Source: Streptomyces sp. NBC_00287
GTDB lineage: Bacteria; Actinomycetota; Actinomycetes; Streptomycetales; Streptomycetaceae
Assembly: GCF_036173105.1 (NCBI RefSeq)
Contig: NZ_CP108053.1
Span: forward strand, 5,518,001-5,582,000
Direction: 5' to 3'
Length of the DNA stretch: 64,000 bases
Shown in pieces: positions 8,552-15,925 of this stretch. The notes beneath the pieces are model-generated. The model had not been told where the DNA came from. It made no database searches and saw only the letters and a list, made by a program, of their open reading frames with translations. How positions within the stretch are numbered: position 1 is the first letter of the stretch; the number at the start of each line of letters is the position of its first letter. The translations under genes were made by a program, and so were the position numbers.

Positions 8552-9017
8552 CGGCCGAAGCTGGAACTGGGAGACCGGCGAGGGCCTGCTGGGCATGGAC
8601 GACCCTGCCGAGGTGGACGCGGCGTTCGAGCGGGGCGAGAGGAGTCTCGGTACGGCGGCCATCGGGCTTGCCTTTAATTGCGCGCTGGCCGAGGCATCGC
8701 CCCGCATCATCAGGGCGATGCAGTTGACGGACCCGCATCAGCGAGGGTTCGCGTTCACGGCGGCGGGCACTGCGGCGCGGCTCAACAGTGAACTGACCCC
8801 GGAGCTGTACGCGGCGCTGCGCGCCGAGGGCCGCGGCGGTTTCGCCGAGAATGCCATCAGGGACACGCTGACATTTGTGCCGTTCCGCAAGCTGACGCCG
8901 TGGTTCAGGTGGCAGATGGTGCGCACAACCGTGGTGGACAAGCTGGACGCCTGGCGGCTGACCGCCACGGACGCAGTCGAGGACGCCTGGAAAGCGCTGC
9001 GTCGGCGTCGTTCATGA
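8544..9017 (+). CDS. Probable immunity protein of RHS1
   Basis: A soluble 157-aa protein whose ATG overlaps the last 8 bases of the RHS1 toxin gene, the usual position and coupling of a cognate immunity gene. It begins WNWETGEGLLGMDDPAEV and has a conserved C-terminal helix bundle. It is a clear paralogue of 10034-10501 (about two thirds identical by eye), sharing LTPELYAALRAEG and AIRDTLT. I do not recognise a named immunity family. The role is inferred from position and from the surrounding immunity genes. Confidence 0.7.
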   Translation: MTDGRSWNWETGEGLLGMDDPAEVDAAFERGERSLGTAAIGLAFNCALAEASPRIIRAMQLTDPHQRGFAFTAAGTAARLNSELTPELYAALRAEGRGGFAENAIRDTLTFVPFRKLTPWFRWQMVRTTVVDKLDAWRLTATDAVEDAWKALRRRRS

Positions 9018-9033
9018 GCAGCAGAGGAATGAT

Positions 9034-9531
9034 GTGCGCCTAGTCATTACCTCCCAGAAGACCGACACGCTCGATCGGTGGCAGCGGGTCTTCGAAGGCT
9101 GCGCCGAGGTGACCTGCCGTTGCGGACTGCGCGCCGAAATACCGGTCGACGCGGTCCTCATGGCCGGCGTGTTCGCCCACGAACGCTATGGCGGCCGACC
9201 GAGCTTCTCCGAGGCGGAGATCCTGGAGAACCGGCGGGGCGACGGCTGGCCCGATCTGGTCATCGTGCCGCCGACCAGGCCTATGGCGAGGGACTCAGAC
9301 GGAAACTGCAAAGTCCACGCGGACTACGCGGAAATGCAGCCCGCCTATTTCGCGGCTTCGCGCTCCTTCCGGGCGATCGTGGAATGGAACAGCACGCACG
9401 ACGTACCGATCTCGGCGGTCGAGCTCAACCTTGGGCTGATGAACATGGACAACCCCGTGGACGACTCCAGCGCGCGTTCGTTCAGGGACGCCTTCGAGGA
9501 GTACCGCGAACACCTGCTGTCCCGCGCGTAA
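9034..9531 (+). CDS. Unknown protein, possibly macro-domain-like
   Basis: A 165-aa soluble protein beginning at GTG 9034 (GAGGAATGAT upstream), 16 bases after the RHS1 immunity gene. The order of elements is reminiscent of a divergent macro domain: a VDAVLMAGVFAHERYGG segment where macro domains have the ADP-ribose loop, a hydrophobic DLVIVPPT strand, then a conserved helix, then ISAVELNLGLMNMDNP and a final SFRDAFEEYRE helix. Macro domains reverse ADP-ribosylation and can serve as immunity to ART toxins. This resemblance is weak; it could equally be an unrelated immunity fold. Its place in the immunity array is the firmer clue. Confidence 0.6.
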   Translation: MRLVITSQKTDTLDRWQRVFEGCAEVTCRCGLRAEIPVDAVLMAGVFAHERYGGRPSFSEAEILENRRGDGWPDLVIVPPTRPMARDSDGNCKVHADYAEMQPAYFAASRSFRAIVEWNSTHDVPISAVELNLGLMNMDNPVDDSSARSFRDAFEEYREHLLSRA

Positions 9532-9577
9532 GGTCGGCGGTTCGCGCCGGCAGGCTGGGAGCAACGGTGGCTTGGGG

Positions 9578-10021
9578 ATGAGTGAGGAACGCGAGCGGCG
9601 ATGGTCCGCGGAGACCGATCGGGTGTTGCGGCAAGTTGGCTGGTACCCGGGGCGCTCGGTGTCCACTGCGGAGTGGGAGAACACACTCCGCGAGCACGGC
9701 GGCTTCGAGATCCACGAGGCGGCCCGGCGTTTCCTCGCCGAGTTCGGCGGGCTGGAGAGCACTGAGCGAGGTCCTGGGCAGACGATGGCGCGTATGGGAT
9801 TCACGCTCGATCCGACCGTGGCCGAGTGGGAGGAGGAGATCTTCGACGTGTTGAGCGAGGAGGCCGGAACCAACCTGTATCCGATCGGGGAGGCTGACCG
9901 CCGCAACTTGTACTTGGGCATCGCTCCCAATGGCGAGGTGTACGTCGGCATGGACAGCGTCACGCAGCTGGCGGAAACGGCTGACGAAGCCCTGGAGAAG
10001 TTGGTCGAGGGCATCAGATAG
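9578..10021 (+). CDS. SUKH-3-type immunity protein
   Basis: A 147-aa protein that fits the SUKH-3 family of immunity proteins: WSAETDRVLRQVGWYPGR near the N terminus, FLAEFGGL in the middle, and an acidic C-terminal helix after YLGIAPNGEVYVGMDS. SUKH proteins neutralise diverse nuclease and deaminase toxins by direct binding. I chose ATG 9578 over an upstream TTG at 9572 because GGTGG lies 7 bases before it. No matching toxin is adjacent, so it is either an orphan defence gene or a leftover from an earlier RHS tip. Confidence 0.85.
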   Translation: MSEERERRWSAETDRVLRQVGWYPGRSVSTAEWENTLREHGGFEIHEAARRFLAEFGGLESTERGPGQTMARMGFTLDPTVAEWEEEIFDVLSEEAGTNLYPIGEADRRNLYLGIAPNGEVYVGMDSVTQLAETADEALEKLVEGIR

Positions 10022-10033
10022 ATGGGAATTGGC

Positions 10034-10501
10034 ATGGCGGCCGAGTGGGACTGGCAGACCGGCAAGGGCCTGTTGGGCATGGACGACCCCAGCGAGGTGG
10101 ACGCGGCGTTCGAGCGCGGCGAGGCTTCCCTCGGCGCGGCGGTGATCGGGCTGGCGTTCAACTGCCCCCCGGAGGTGGCCTCGCCGCGAATCCTCCGCGC
10201 CATCGAGGTACTGGACCGCTCCCGACGGGACTTCCCGTTTACGGCGGCGGCCCATGTGGCCCGGCTCAACGGCCGCCTGACCCCGGAGCTCTACGCCGCG
10301 CTGCGAGCGGAGGGCATGGGCGGTTTCGCCGACCACGCGATCAGGGACACGCTGACGTACGTTCCGTTCCGGGACCTCCCACCGTGGTTCAAGTGGCAGC
10401 TGGTGCGCACAACGGTGGCCGACAAACTGGAGTCGTGGCGCCTGACGGCCGCGGACGCGGCGGAGGAGGCCTGCAAGGTCGTACGCCGGCGTCGCTCATG
10501 A
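10034..10501 (+). CDS. Immunity protein paralogue of 8544-9017
   Basis: A 155-aa protein sharing most of its length with the RHS1 immunity protein, for example GLLGMDDPSEVDAAFERGE and LTPELYAALRAEG. ATG 10034 is preferred because it aligns with the paralogue's start and has GGGA six bases before; an ATG at 10022 would add four residues. The stop overlaps the next ATG (ATGA). The tandem arrangement, with two unrelated genes between the copies, suggests duplication plus insertion, or capture of immunity genes left by successive toxin tips. Confidence 0.72.
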   Translation: MAAEWDWQTGKGLLGMDDPSEVDAAFERGEASLGAAVIGLAFNCPPEVASPRILRAIEVLDRSRRDFPFTAAAHVARLNGRLTPELYAALRAEGMGGFADHAIRDTLTYVPFRDLPPWFKWQLVRTTVADKLESWRLTAADAAEEACKVVRRRRS

Positions 10502-11013
10502 ACGGTTGGGTCGTCTTCGTCCCTGAAGGGATGTCCGAGGTGCACCGAGTGCTGCGGGAGCTGGAGGCAAGAGGAGGCCGGGTCCACCACGTCGACTCCC
10601 GCCACCTGATGACCGAGCGGGGGATCTACGACACGTTCGCCGAAGTCCTCCAGTTCCCTGGCTACTTCGGCAGGAACTGGGACGCGTTGGTGGACTGCTT
10701 GGATGACCTGTGTGGTGCGGTGACGGGTGGAGTAGGGGTCGCCGTCGTCATCGACGAAGCGGATCGACTGTTGGCGACGGAACACTTCCCCCTGTTCGTA
10801 TCGGTCCTCTGTCAGGGAACGGACCGTGCGAATTCGACGGTGGATCTGGATGGCTTCCCATTGGACCGGCCCGCTATTGCCGAGTACTTCGTCTTCGAGT
10901 TTGGAGAGTTCGACGGGGAGAGGATCGCCCGCAGGGTGGGACAACCGGACCTTACGATCACGGCAGGGGACGGATATGTGGCAGCCGCTCTGAACCCGGA
11001 GGTGTGGCATTGA
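10498..11013 (+). CDS. Barstar-like RNase inhibitor domain protein
   Basis: A 171-aa protein with the barstar signature FPGYFGRNWDALVDCLDDL near residue 55, preceded by a DSRHLMTERGIYDTFAEVL helix, as in barstar family inhibitors that plug the active site of barnase-type ribonucleases. It is longer than classical barstar (about 90 aa) by a C-terminal extension of about 70 residues. The ATG overlaps the previous TGA by four bases. No barnase-like toxin is present in the window, so it acts as orphan immunity or a regulator. Confidence 0.85.
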   Translation: MNGWVVFVPEGMSEVHRVLRELEARGGRVHHVDSRHLMTERGIYDTFAEVLQFPGYFGRNWDALVDCLDDLCGAVTGGVGVAVVIDEADRLLATEHFPLFVSVLCQGTDRANSTVDLDGFPLDRPAIAEYFVFEFGEFDGERIARRVGQPDLTITAGDGYVAAALNPEVWH

Positions 11014-11399
11014 AGCGTGAACGATCGAGCGTCCACAGCCGCTCCCTTGAACAGCTTGAGGGGCAACGATGGCCGGACCCACCGGAAGACACGACCCACC
11101 TGGTCAAGAATGTGCACGAGCTACGCCGACGCCCGATCGGCACGCTGGAAACGCACGAACTCGCCCGCTTGATCGGCCAGGACGTCGGCGTGCCCTGGCT
11201 GCTTCCGCTCGCCGTGAAGATCCTCCGTGACGCCGCGCCCAACCACGTTGCAGGTGGCCTCTACGACGGCGACCTCCTGTACGCGGTTGTCTCCGTAAGG
11301 CCGGAAGTATGGGCGGACGCCCCGGACTTGGCGCGGAAGTTGGAGGAGACAGTGGCGATGCTGGACGATCTTTCAGGGGAACAGGGAGATACGCCGTGA
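11010..11399 (+). CDS. CdiI-like contact-dependent inhibition immunity protein
   Basis: A 129-aa protein matching the CdiI-family pattern: SLEQLEGQRW near the start, then VHELRRRPIGTLETHELARL and a LPLAVKILRDAAP segment, ending in acidic helices. The TTG start at 11010 overlaps the previous TGA and has a perfect GGAGGT six bases upstream, which decides the start. It is the third member of a chain of overlapping immunity genes. Family membership is read from recurring motifs of CDI immunity proteins; which toxin it blocks is unknown. Confidence 0.82.
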   Translation: MKRERSSVHSRSLEQLEGQRWPDPPEDTTHLVKNVHELRRRPIGTLETHELARLIGQDVGVPWLLPLAVKILRDAAPNHVAGGLYDGDLLYAVVSVRPEVWADAPDLARKLEETVAMLDDLSGEQGDTP

Positions 11400-11737
11400 A
11401 GCTCGACCTCGACGAGATCGAAGCGCTGTGCTCGGCAGCCACACCAGGGCCGTGGTACGTCAGACACCTGGATGACGACCAGGCCATGAACTTGGTCGCG
11501 GTCAGCACCACGGAGGACACAGGCCGGGGGGAGAGGTGGCCCGAGTTCGATCACGCGGAGCTGATCGCGGCGACGCTTGTCCAACACCCCCGCTATGTGG
11601 ACTGCGCGGACGAACGCTGGGACGTGAACGCCGCGTTCATCGCCATGGCGAGAGAGACGGTGCCGCAACTCGTCAGTGAAGTCAGACGACTTCGAGGCAT
11701 GCTGTCCGCGGCCGGGCTGAACCCAGACGCTGTCTGA
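11396..11737 (+). CDS. Hypothetical protein, Ead/Ea22-like pattern
   Basis: A 113-aa protein starting at GTG 11396, which overlaps the previous stop (GTGA) and follows GGGAG. It opens with LDEIEALCSAATPGPWYV and ends with AAFIAMARETVPQLVSEVRRL, a pattern familiar from phage Ead/Ea22-like proteins, in which an ATPGPW motif precedes a helical NAAFIA segment. In this operon it could be immunity or a captured phage accessory gene. Function unassigned. Confidence 0.65.
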   Translation: MKLDLDEIEALCSAATPGPWYVRHLDDDQAMNLVAVSTTEDTGRGERWPEFDHAELIAATLVQHPRYVDCADERWDVNAAFIAMARETVPQLVSEVRRLRGMLSAAGLNPDAV

Positions 11738-11741
11738 GCCC

Positions 11742-12227
11742 ATGGAGTTCAAGTTCGCCGTAGCCGAGGACGAACAGCCGCCGCCCAGTGGCTTCGACCT
11801 GGGCCATGTGGATGTGCGGGGCAGTGAGGGACAGGCAACCTCGCGGGACCGGCGTCCGGACCAGGCAATGATGATCTGCCTCTCGCTGACTCTCCTCCTT
11901 GACGGCCTGCGGCACTTCCTCAGGGACGGGAGTCGCACCAGCTATGAATCCGCCGCGGTTGACTCGTCCTTCTCGCTCAAGTTCACGCGGGGAAGGGATA
12001 ACGACGGTTCGATCGAGACGACCCACGAGGGCGTACTCGTCGACCGTTCGACGTCGGAGGAACTCGCCACCGCCGTACACCAGGCCGCCAAGCAATTCGC
12101 CCGGGCCACCTTTCCGGACCTCGCGCCCGATGACGCCGGCCGGGAAGACCTGGAGAAGTCGCTGGCCGAATTCGAGGACTTCCTGGCGGGACTCGGGGTT
12201 ACCGGGTGCTGGCCTTCAGGCTCGTGA
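11742..12227 (+). CDS. Hypothetical protein, last of the immunity operon
   Basis: A 161-aa protein starting 4 bases after the preceding gene and therefore probably in the same transcript. It has a Pro-rich N terminus, a helix MMICLSLTLLLDGLRHFL, a polar FSLKFTRGRDNDGS strand pair and an acidic C-terminal helix. It resembles small structured immunity proteins but I cannot name a family. Its 3' end overlaps, in the opposite direction, the last 29 bases of the DUF397 gene at 12199-12402, so transcription from the two sides converges here. Confidence 0.6.
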   Translation: MEFKFAVAEDEQPPPSGFDLGHVDVRGSEGQATSRDRRPDQAMMICLSLTLLLDGLRHFLRDGSRTSYESAAVDSSFSLKFTRGRDNDGSIETTHEGVLVDRSTSEELATAVHQAAKQFARATFPDLAPDDAGREDLEKSLAEFEDFLAGLGVTGCWPSGS

Positions 12228-12402
12228 TGAATGTGGTGAAGGCGTCGGTGGGGAAAGAGAGGGGCGTGCGGGTGCGGTCCTTTGAGTCGCGTACGGCGAC
12301 TCGGGTGGGGAGGCTGGCTATCTCTACGCAGGCGTTGCCATCGCCGCTGCCGGAGAAGGAGGACTTCTGCCAGTTGACGGGAGTGGTCAAGGTGCGCCTC
12401 AC
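12199..12402 (-). CDS. DUF397 protein, partner of the WhiJ-like regulator
   Basis: A 67-aa protein of the DUF397 family: WQKSSFSGSGDGNACVEIA near the N terminus and VAVRDSK in the middle, both hallmark motifs. The GTG start at 12402 overlaps the TGA of the upstream XRE gene by four bases (GTGA), so the pair is translationally coupled. DUF397 proteins act with a matching XRE/DUF5753 regulator in streptomycete developmental circuits. Here they share the module with an ATPase at 13474. Confidence 0.9.
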   Translation of the reverse strand: MRRTLTTPVNWQKSSFSGSGDGNACVEIASLPTRVAVRDSKDRTRTPLSFPTDAFTTFITSLKASTR

Positions 12403-13250
12403 AGTTCCTTCGTCAGTCTGTGGATGAAGTCGCGCGATCGCTCGGGGGCGAGCGATACGGCCTCCATTCTACGGAAGAGTGTTCGAAATGCGCCGAGTTG
12501 GGCTTCGGAGTCGATGAAGCCCGCCCCCTGGGGAGCGTCGCGCACAACGGTGTCCAGTTTGGGTACCGTGCCGCCCGCGTAGACCATGGCGCTGTCGGCG
12601 CCGGCGAAACCGTCGAGGTCGAACGGAATGACGCGGACGGTGATGTGATCCGCTTCCGAGAACTCCAGGATGTGCTTGAGCTGAAGCCGGGACGCGCCGC
12701 GGTCGCCGACCCGGATGCGCAGAGCCGACTCGTGGATCACCGCCTCGTACGGGATGGGCCGAGGGCCTTCGAGGATGACGCGCCGTTCCAGCCGATGCCG
12801 GATGCGCACGTCGAGTTCGTCCTCGGGGAGTTCGGGCACTCTGTACCCGAGAATCCCGCGGGCGTAGTCCGCCGTCTGGAGCAGGCCGGGGACGTGCAAG
12901 AAGTCCACGTCCCAGCGGTAGGTGGCGTGATGCTCCAATTCGGAGAGGTCCAGAAATGACGTAGGCAACAGCTTCCGATACTCCTCCCACCAGCCGCACG
13001 TCCGGTCGGTGGCCATCGCGACCAGCGCACCGATCAACTCCTCGTCCGTGCAGGAGTAGTGCGTTGCGAGGCGTCGGACGCGTGTCTCGCTCACGCCCGC
13101 GATGCCGGACTCGATCTGGCTCATCTGGACGGAGTCGGCGCCAAGCAGTGCTGCCGCCTCCCGCGCTTTGAGGCCTGCGGCCTCACGCAGTTTGCGCAGT
13201 TCGGCGCCCAGACGTGCCTGGCGTGCGGTGGGCTGCGGCCGACGCGGCAT
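12399..13250 (-). CDS. WhiJ-like XRE regulator with DUF5753 domain
   Basis: A 283-aa DNA-binding protein. Residues about 12-70 are an XRE helix-turn-helix (LRKLREAAGLKAREAAALLG, then SQIESG). Residues about 95-275 form a DUF5753 domain (DLSELEHHATYRWDVDFLH, VPGLLQTADYARGIL). This is the WhiJ / Scr1-type architecture, in which the C-terminal domain interacts with a DUF397 partner. The ATG at 13250 has AAGGAG. It faces away from the ATPase gene at 13474 across a 223-bp gap with an 18-bp perfect palindrome, the probable operator. Orthology to WhiJ itself is plausible but not established. Confidence 0.88.
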   Translation of the reverse strand: MPRRPQPTARQARLGAELRKLREAAGLKAREAAALLGADSVQMSQIESGIAGVSETRVRRLATHYSCTDEELIGALVAMATDRTCGWWEEYRKLLPTSFLDLSELEHHATYRWDVDFLHVPGLLQTADYARGILGYRVPELPEDELDVRIRHRLERRVILEGPRPIPYEAVIHESALRIRVGDRGASRLQLKHILEFSEADHITVRVIPFDLDGFAGADSAMVYAGGTVPKLDTVVRDAPQGAGFIDSEAQLGAFRTLFRRMEAVSLAPERSRDFIHRLTKEL

Positions 13251-13323
13251 GGCTTACTCCTTGCCTCCAACTGCCCGGAGGCAGCGACTCGTTCGGGCGC
13301 AAGATTACGGGAACGGCTTGCAT

Positions 13324-13341
13324 GGACCTAAATTTAGGTCC
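13324..13341. promoter_or_regulatory. 18-bp perfect palindrome, candidate WhiJ-like operator
   Basis: GGACCTAAATTTAGGTCC is a perfect inverted repeat lying between the divergent XRE regulator and ATPase genes, 74 bases upstream of the regulator's start. The central AAATTT is unusually AT-rich for this genome. Such perfect dyads between a repressor and its partner operon are typical autoregulatory operators. A second dyad lies a few bases further at 13354-13371. Confidence 0.6.
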
Positions 13342-13353
13342 TACCGTCAGTGA

Positions 13354-13371
13354 CGCAACGCACACGTTGCG
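13354..13371. promoter_or_regulatory. 7-bp inverted repeat, second candidate site
   Basis: CGCAACG and CGTTGCG are perfect inverted arms separated by CACA, thirteen bases downstream of the 18-bp palindrome and about 100 bases before the ATPase gene. It could be a hairpin in the leader of that gene or a second protein-binding site. The sequence alone does not separate these options. Confidence 0.4.
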
Positions 13372-13473
13372 AAACCCCGGGCCCCCGGAAGCGCACCGCT
13401 CCGTCCTGCCACGACGGCTGCGGCACTGCCACCGCCCGCCCGCCCACTCCCTCTCTCCGACAGGAGTTCACTC

Positions 13474-13884
13474 ATGCCAGAAAGCGAGCCCTGGGAGTAC
13501 ACCCTCTACATCCCCCACGACCCCCGAGCAGTCACCGTCTGCCGCCGCACCCTCCGCCTGATCCTCACCATGCACGGCCTGATCCGCCTAGTCGACACGG
13601 CGGAGCTCATCGGGGCGGAGCTGGTCTCCAACTCCGTACGCCACACGACGGGACCCGCCGCACTACGCGTCCGCTGGTCGGCCGGGGTCCTGCGGATCGG
13701 GGCGTGGGACGCCGACCCCGCCCCTCCCGTTCCGCCGGAGAGGTGGGAGCGGCTGGGTGGCGAGTTGGAGGAGGGGAGAGGGCTGGCTCTCGTGCGGGCC
13801 TGTGCCGACGTATGGGGGTGGCAGCCGCTGTCCCGGAACGGCAGTCGCGGCAAGTACGTGTGGTGTGACCTGGTCGCGGCATAG
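13474..13884 (+). CDS. RsbW-like ATP-binding regulatory protein
   Basis: A 136-aa GHKL/histidine-kinase-like ATPase of the anti-sigma type. It carries an N-box helix ELIGAELVSNSVRHT, then a WDADPAPP segment, and a G-box-like EEGRGLALVRACADVWGW, which is the usual layout of the small RsbW/SpoIIAB-like proteins abundant in Streptomyces. The ATG has CAGGAG upstream. Together with the divergent XRE regulator and DUF397 gene it reproduces the three-gene WhiJ/AbaA-type module linked to development. Whether it binds a sigma factor or another partner is not visible from sequence. Confidence 0.85.
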   Translation: MPESEPWEYTLYIPHDPRAVTVCRRTLRLILTMHGLIRLVDTAELIGAELVSNSVRHTTGPAALRVRWSAGVLRIGAWDADPAPPVPPERWERLGGELEEGRGLALVRACADVWGWQPLSRNGSRGKYVWCDLVAA

Positions 13885-13917
13885 CTCGTTGATCTCGTCG
13901 TACGGAAAGGAGAAGTG

Positions 13918-14832
13918 ATGGTCGGCTCACCGCATGAGGGTCTGCACCAGATGTGCCAGAAGGATCCGGCGGGTTTCACGCGCACCCTTCAGCATGTGCT
14001 GCACATCCCGATCCCCGAGCCTCGCGACTTCGCGGTCCTCAACGCGGATCTGACGGAGATCGAACCGGTCGAACGGCGGGTGGACACGTTGTTACGGGCC
14101 GAGACGGATGAGGGGACGTACCTGCTGGTCGTGGAGTCCCAGGGGCAGAGGGACGACGACAAGCGAAGCAGTTGGGCCTACTACCTCAGCTATTTGTACG
14201 CGAAGTACCGCTGGGAGCCGGTGCTGATCGTCCTGACGCAGAGCAGGGCCACGGCCCGGTGGGCGACGCAGCCGATCCGTCTGGGCCTGCCCGGCTGGCA
14301 CTCGCTCACCGTACGGCCGCTCGTGTTGAGCCCCGAGAATGTGCCGCTCATCACGAGTGAAGCCGAGGCCAAGCGGGACGTATTCCTCGCAGCGTTCTCC
14401 GCGATGACGCATGGAAAAGGCCGGGGCGCCGCTGCCATACTGAAACCGCTGGCGGCGGCGCTGGAGACCACTGATACCGATAGCGCGGGAATGCTCGCGC
14501 AGTTCGTCGAGTCATGCCTGGTCGATGTCGAGGCCAAGCAGACATGGAAGGAGCTGATGATGACAGTGCACTACTTCTTCCGGCACGAGGTCGCCGAGAA
14601 GGTCCGGGAAGAGGGCCGGGAAGAAGGCCGCGAAGAAGGCCGGGCCCAGGCCAAGGCGGAGATGGTCCTGCAGATTCTGGACTGGCGGGGCGTCGTGGTG
14701 CCCGGCGCCGTGCGGGAGCGGGTGCAGGCCTGTACCGACTTGGACCAGCTGGAGGCCTGGGCGCAGCGGGCTGTACAAGCGGCGGCCGCCGAGGATCTCT
14801 TCGTCGACGGCCCCCAACCTCTCAGCGATTGA
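13918..14832 (+). CDS. Rpn/PD-(D/E)XK-family putative nuclease
   Basis: A 304-aa protein. The N-terminal half carries a PD-(D/E)XK-like core, RVDTLLRAETDEG followed by YLLVVESQGQRD (an E-x-Q variant as in Rpn/YhgA-type proteins), and the C-terminal part has a Glu/Arg/Gly run of EEGR repeats and a helical tail. The repeats are encoded by near-identical 12-base units. ATG 13918 is preferred over GTG 13915 because AGGAG is correctly spaced to it. It converges on and overlaps by 11 bases the secreted-protein gene at 14822. Rpn proteins are linked to recombination or phage defence; the role here is open. Confidence 0.75.
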   Translation: MVGSPHEGLHQMCQKDPAGFTRTLQHVLHIPIPEPRDFAVLNADLTEIEPVERRVDTLLRAETDEGTYLLVVESQGQRDDDKRSSWAYYLSYLYAKYRWEPVLIVLTQSRATARWATQPIRLGLPGWHSLTVRPLVLSPENVPLITSEAEAKRDVFLAAFSAMTHGKGRGAAAILKPLAAALETTDTDSAGMLAQFVESCLVDVEAKQTWKELMMTVHYFFRHEVAEKVREEGREEGREEGRAQAKAEMVLQILDWRGVVVPGAVRERVQACTDLDQLEAWAQRAVQAAAAEDLFVDGPQPLSD

Positions 14833-15925
14833 TCGCCTGAATCTCCTGCACAGCCATGTCCTGCGTCGTCTCGAACGTCCCGTCCGGCAGGTCGCCGTTC
14901 GTGCCGCCTGTGCCCTCCCAGGAGATTTCCCAGGTGATCGAGGCCTTCAGCTGGTACGGCTGGCCGTTCGTCGCGCGCAGGTAGCGGATGCCGCAGGGTG
15001 GGGTCTTGTCAGCGTTGCCTGCCTTGTACGGCGTACCGATCGAGCCGTCGTCGTTGATCTCGCAGTCGCCGGAGGCGGGGTACACCTCGGCGTCCTCCGT
15101 GCCCGGCTCCAGGTGCAGGGCTACCGGCTTGGCCGTGGTTTCCGCCCACAGGCCCGTGTTGGGGAGTTCGGCGCGGACCGAGACCTCCTTGAACGTGCCC
15201 TTGTCCAGCCAGACCCACGTCGGCAGGTTGACCGTCGACTTCGCCTCCGGCTTCAACTCCACGTCGGTCTTCGGTACTTGGATCTTGTCGTACGCGTACG
15301 CCGCCAGCGTCTCCGGCGTCGGCGCGTTCTCGTCGTCCGGGATCGTGCCGGCGTCCTGCCAGAACATGATGCGGCCGCAGTCCCACGCCTTGATGTCGCT
15401 CTCGTGGCCCTTGCGGACCACGCTGCGCCAGAACATGCCGTCCTTGCCGATGTTGTAGTTCTTGTAGCCCTCGGCGGTGCTGTTCGTCGGCGAGTTGAGG
15501 TCGAAGTTGTCCTGTGCCTCGCCCTTGTCGTAGTGGTCGACGAAGATGCCGGACGTCCACCACTCATGGGCGTTCACGGCGCCGAGGCCGCCGTTCTTCT
15601 CCAGGTCCTCGACCGCGGACTTGAGCGCCTGAGGCGTGAACACCGGCTCGTACCAGCACACCGGCGGCTCCCAGTTGGGGTCGACCGAGGTCAGCTCGTC
15701 CATCGAGCCCTGCTCGGTTCCACCGCCGGAATGGGTGATCTGGATACGGGACTGGGAGACAGAGGCGAGAAGGGTACGGCCGTCTGCACCGCCGGACGGC
15801 TTCTCGGAGGGCTGAGCCGGGGTCGTCGCTCCGGGCACGTCATCGGCAAAGGCCACGCCCGCGGAGCAGAGGAGTGCGGCAGCGGTCAGCGCCGCGGTCC
15901 ACGGTCCCGTGCGTCGAAGACTCAT
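14822..15925 (-). CDS. Secreted hypothetical protein
   Basis: A 367-aa protein with a Sec signal peptide: basic RRTGPW, a hydrophobic Ala/Leu stretch and an AFA|DD cleavage site near residue 28. The mature part is rich in Trp, Asp and Gly, with at least four cysteines (VCWYEP, WDCGRI, GDCEIN, PPCGIRY) fit for extracellular disulfides. I do not recognise a catalytic family. ATG 15925 overlaps the stop of the upstream lipoprotein gene by one base (TGATG), so the two are co-translated. Such pairs occur near Tad clusters in streptomycetes, suggesting a surface or pilus role, but that is an inference. Confidence 0.78.
   Translation of the reverse strand: MSLRRTGPWTAALTAAALLCSAGVAFADDVPGATTPAQPSEKPSGGADGRTLLASVSQSRIQITHSGGGTEQGSMDELTSVDPNWEPPVCWYEPVFTPQALKSAVEDLEKNGGLGAVNAHEWWTSGIFVDHYDKGEAQDNFDLNSPTNSTAEGYKNYNIGKDGMFWRSVVRKGHESDIKAWDCGRIMFWQDAGTIPDDENAPTPETLAAYAYDKIQVPKTDVELKPEAKSTVNLPTWVWLDKGTFKEVSVRAELPNTGLWAETTAKPVALHLEPGTEDAEVYPASGDCEINDDGSIGTPYKAGNADKTPPCGIRYLRATNGQPYQLKASITWEISWEGTGGTNGDLPDGTFETTQDMAVQEIQAINR

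Noticed and set aside
10498..11013. A barnase-type ribonuclease paired with the barstar-like gene
   Set aside because: No neighbouring gene or RHS tip shows barnase motifs.
13918..14832. Transposase reading of the Rpn-like gene
   Set aside because: No DDE motif or inverted repeats; the PD-(D/E)XK-like core and EEGR repeats fit Rpn proteins, not a mobile element.
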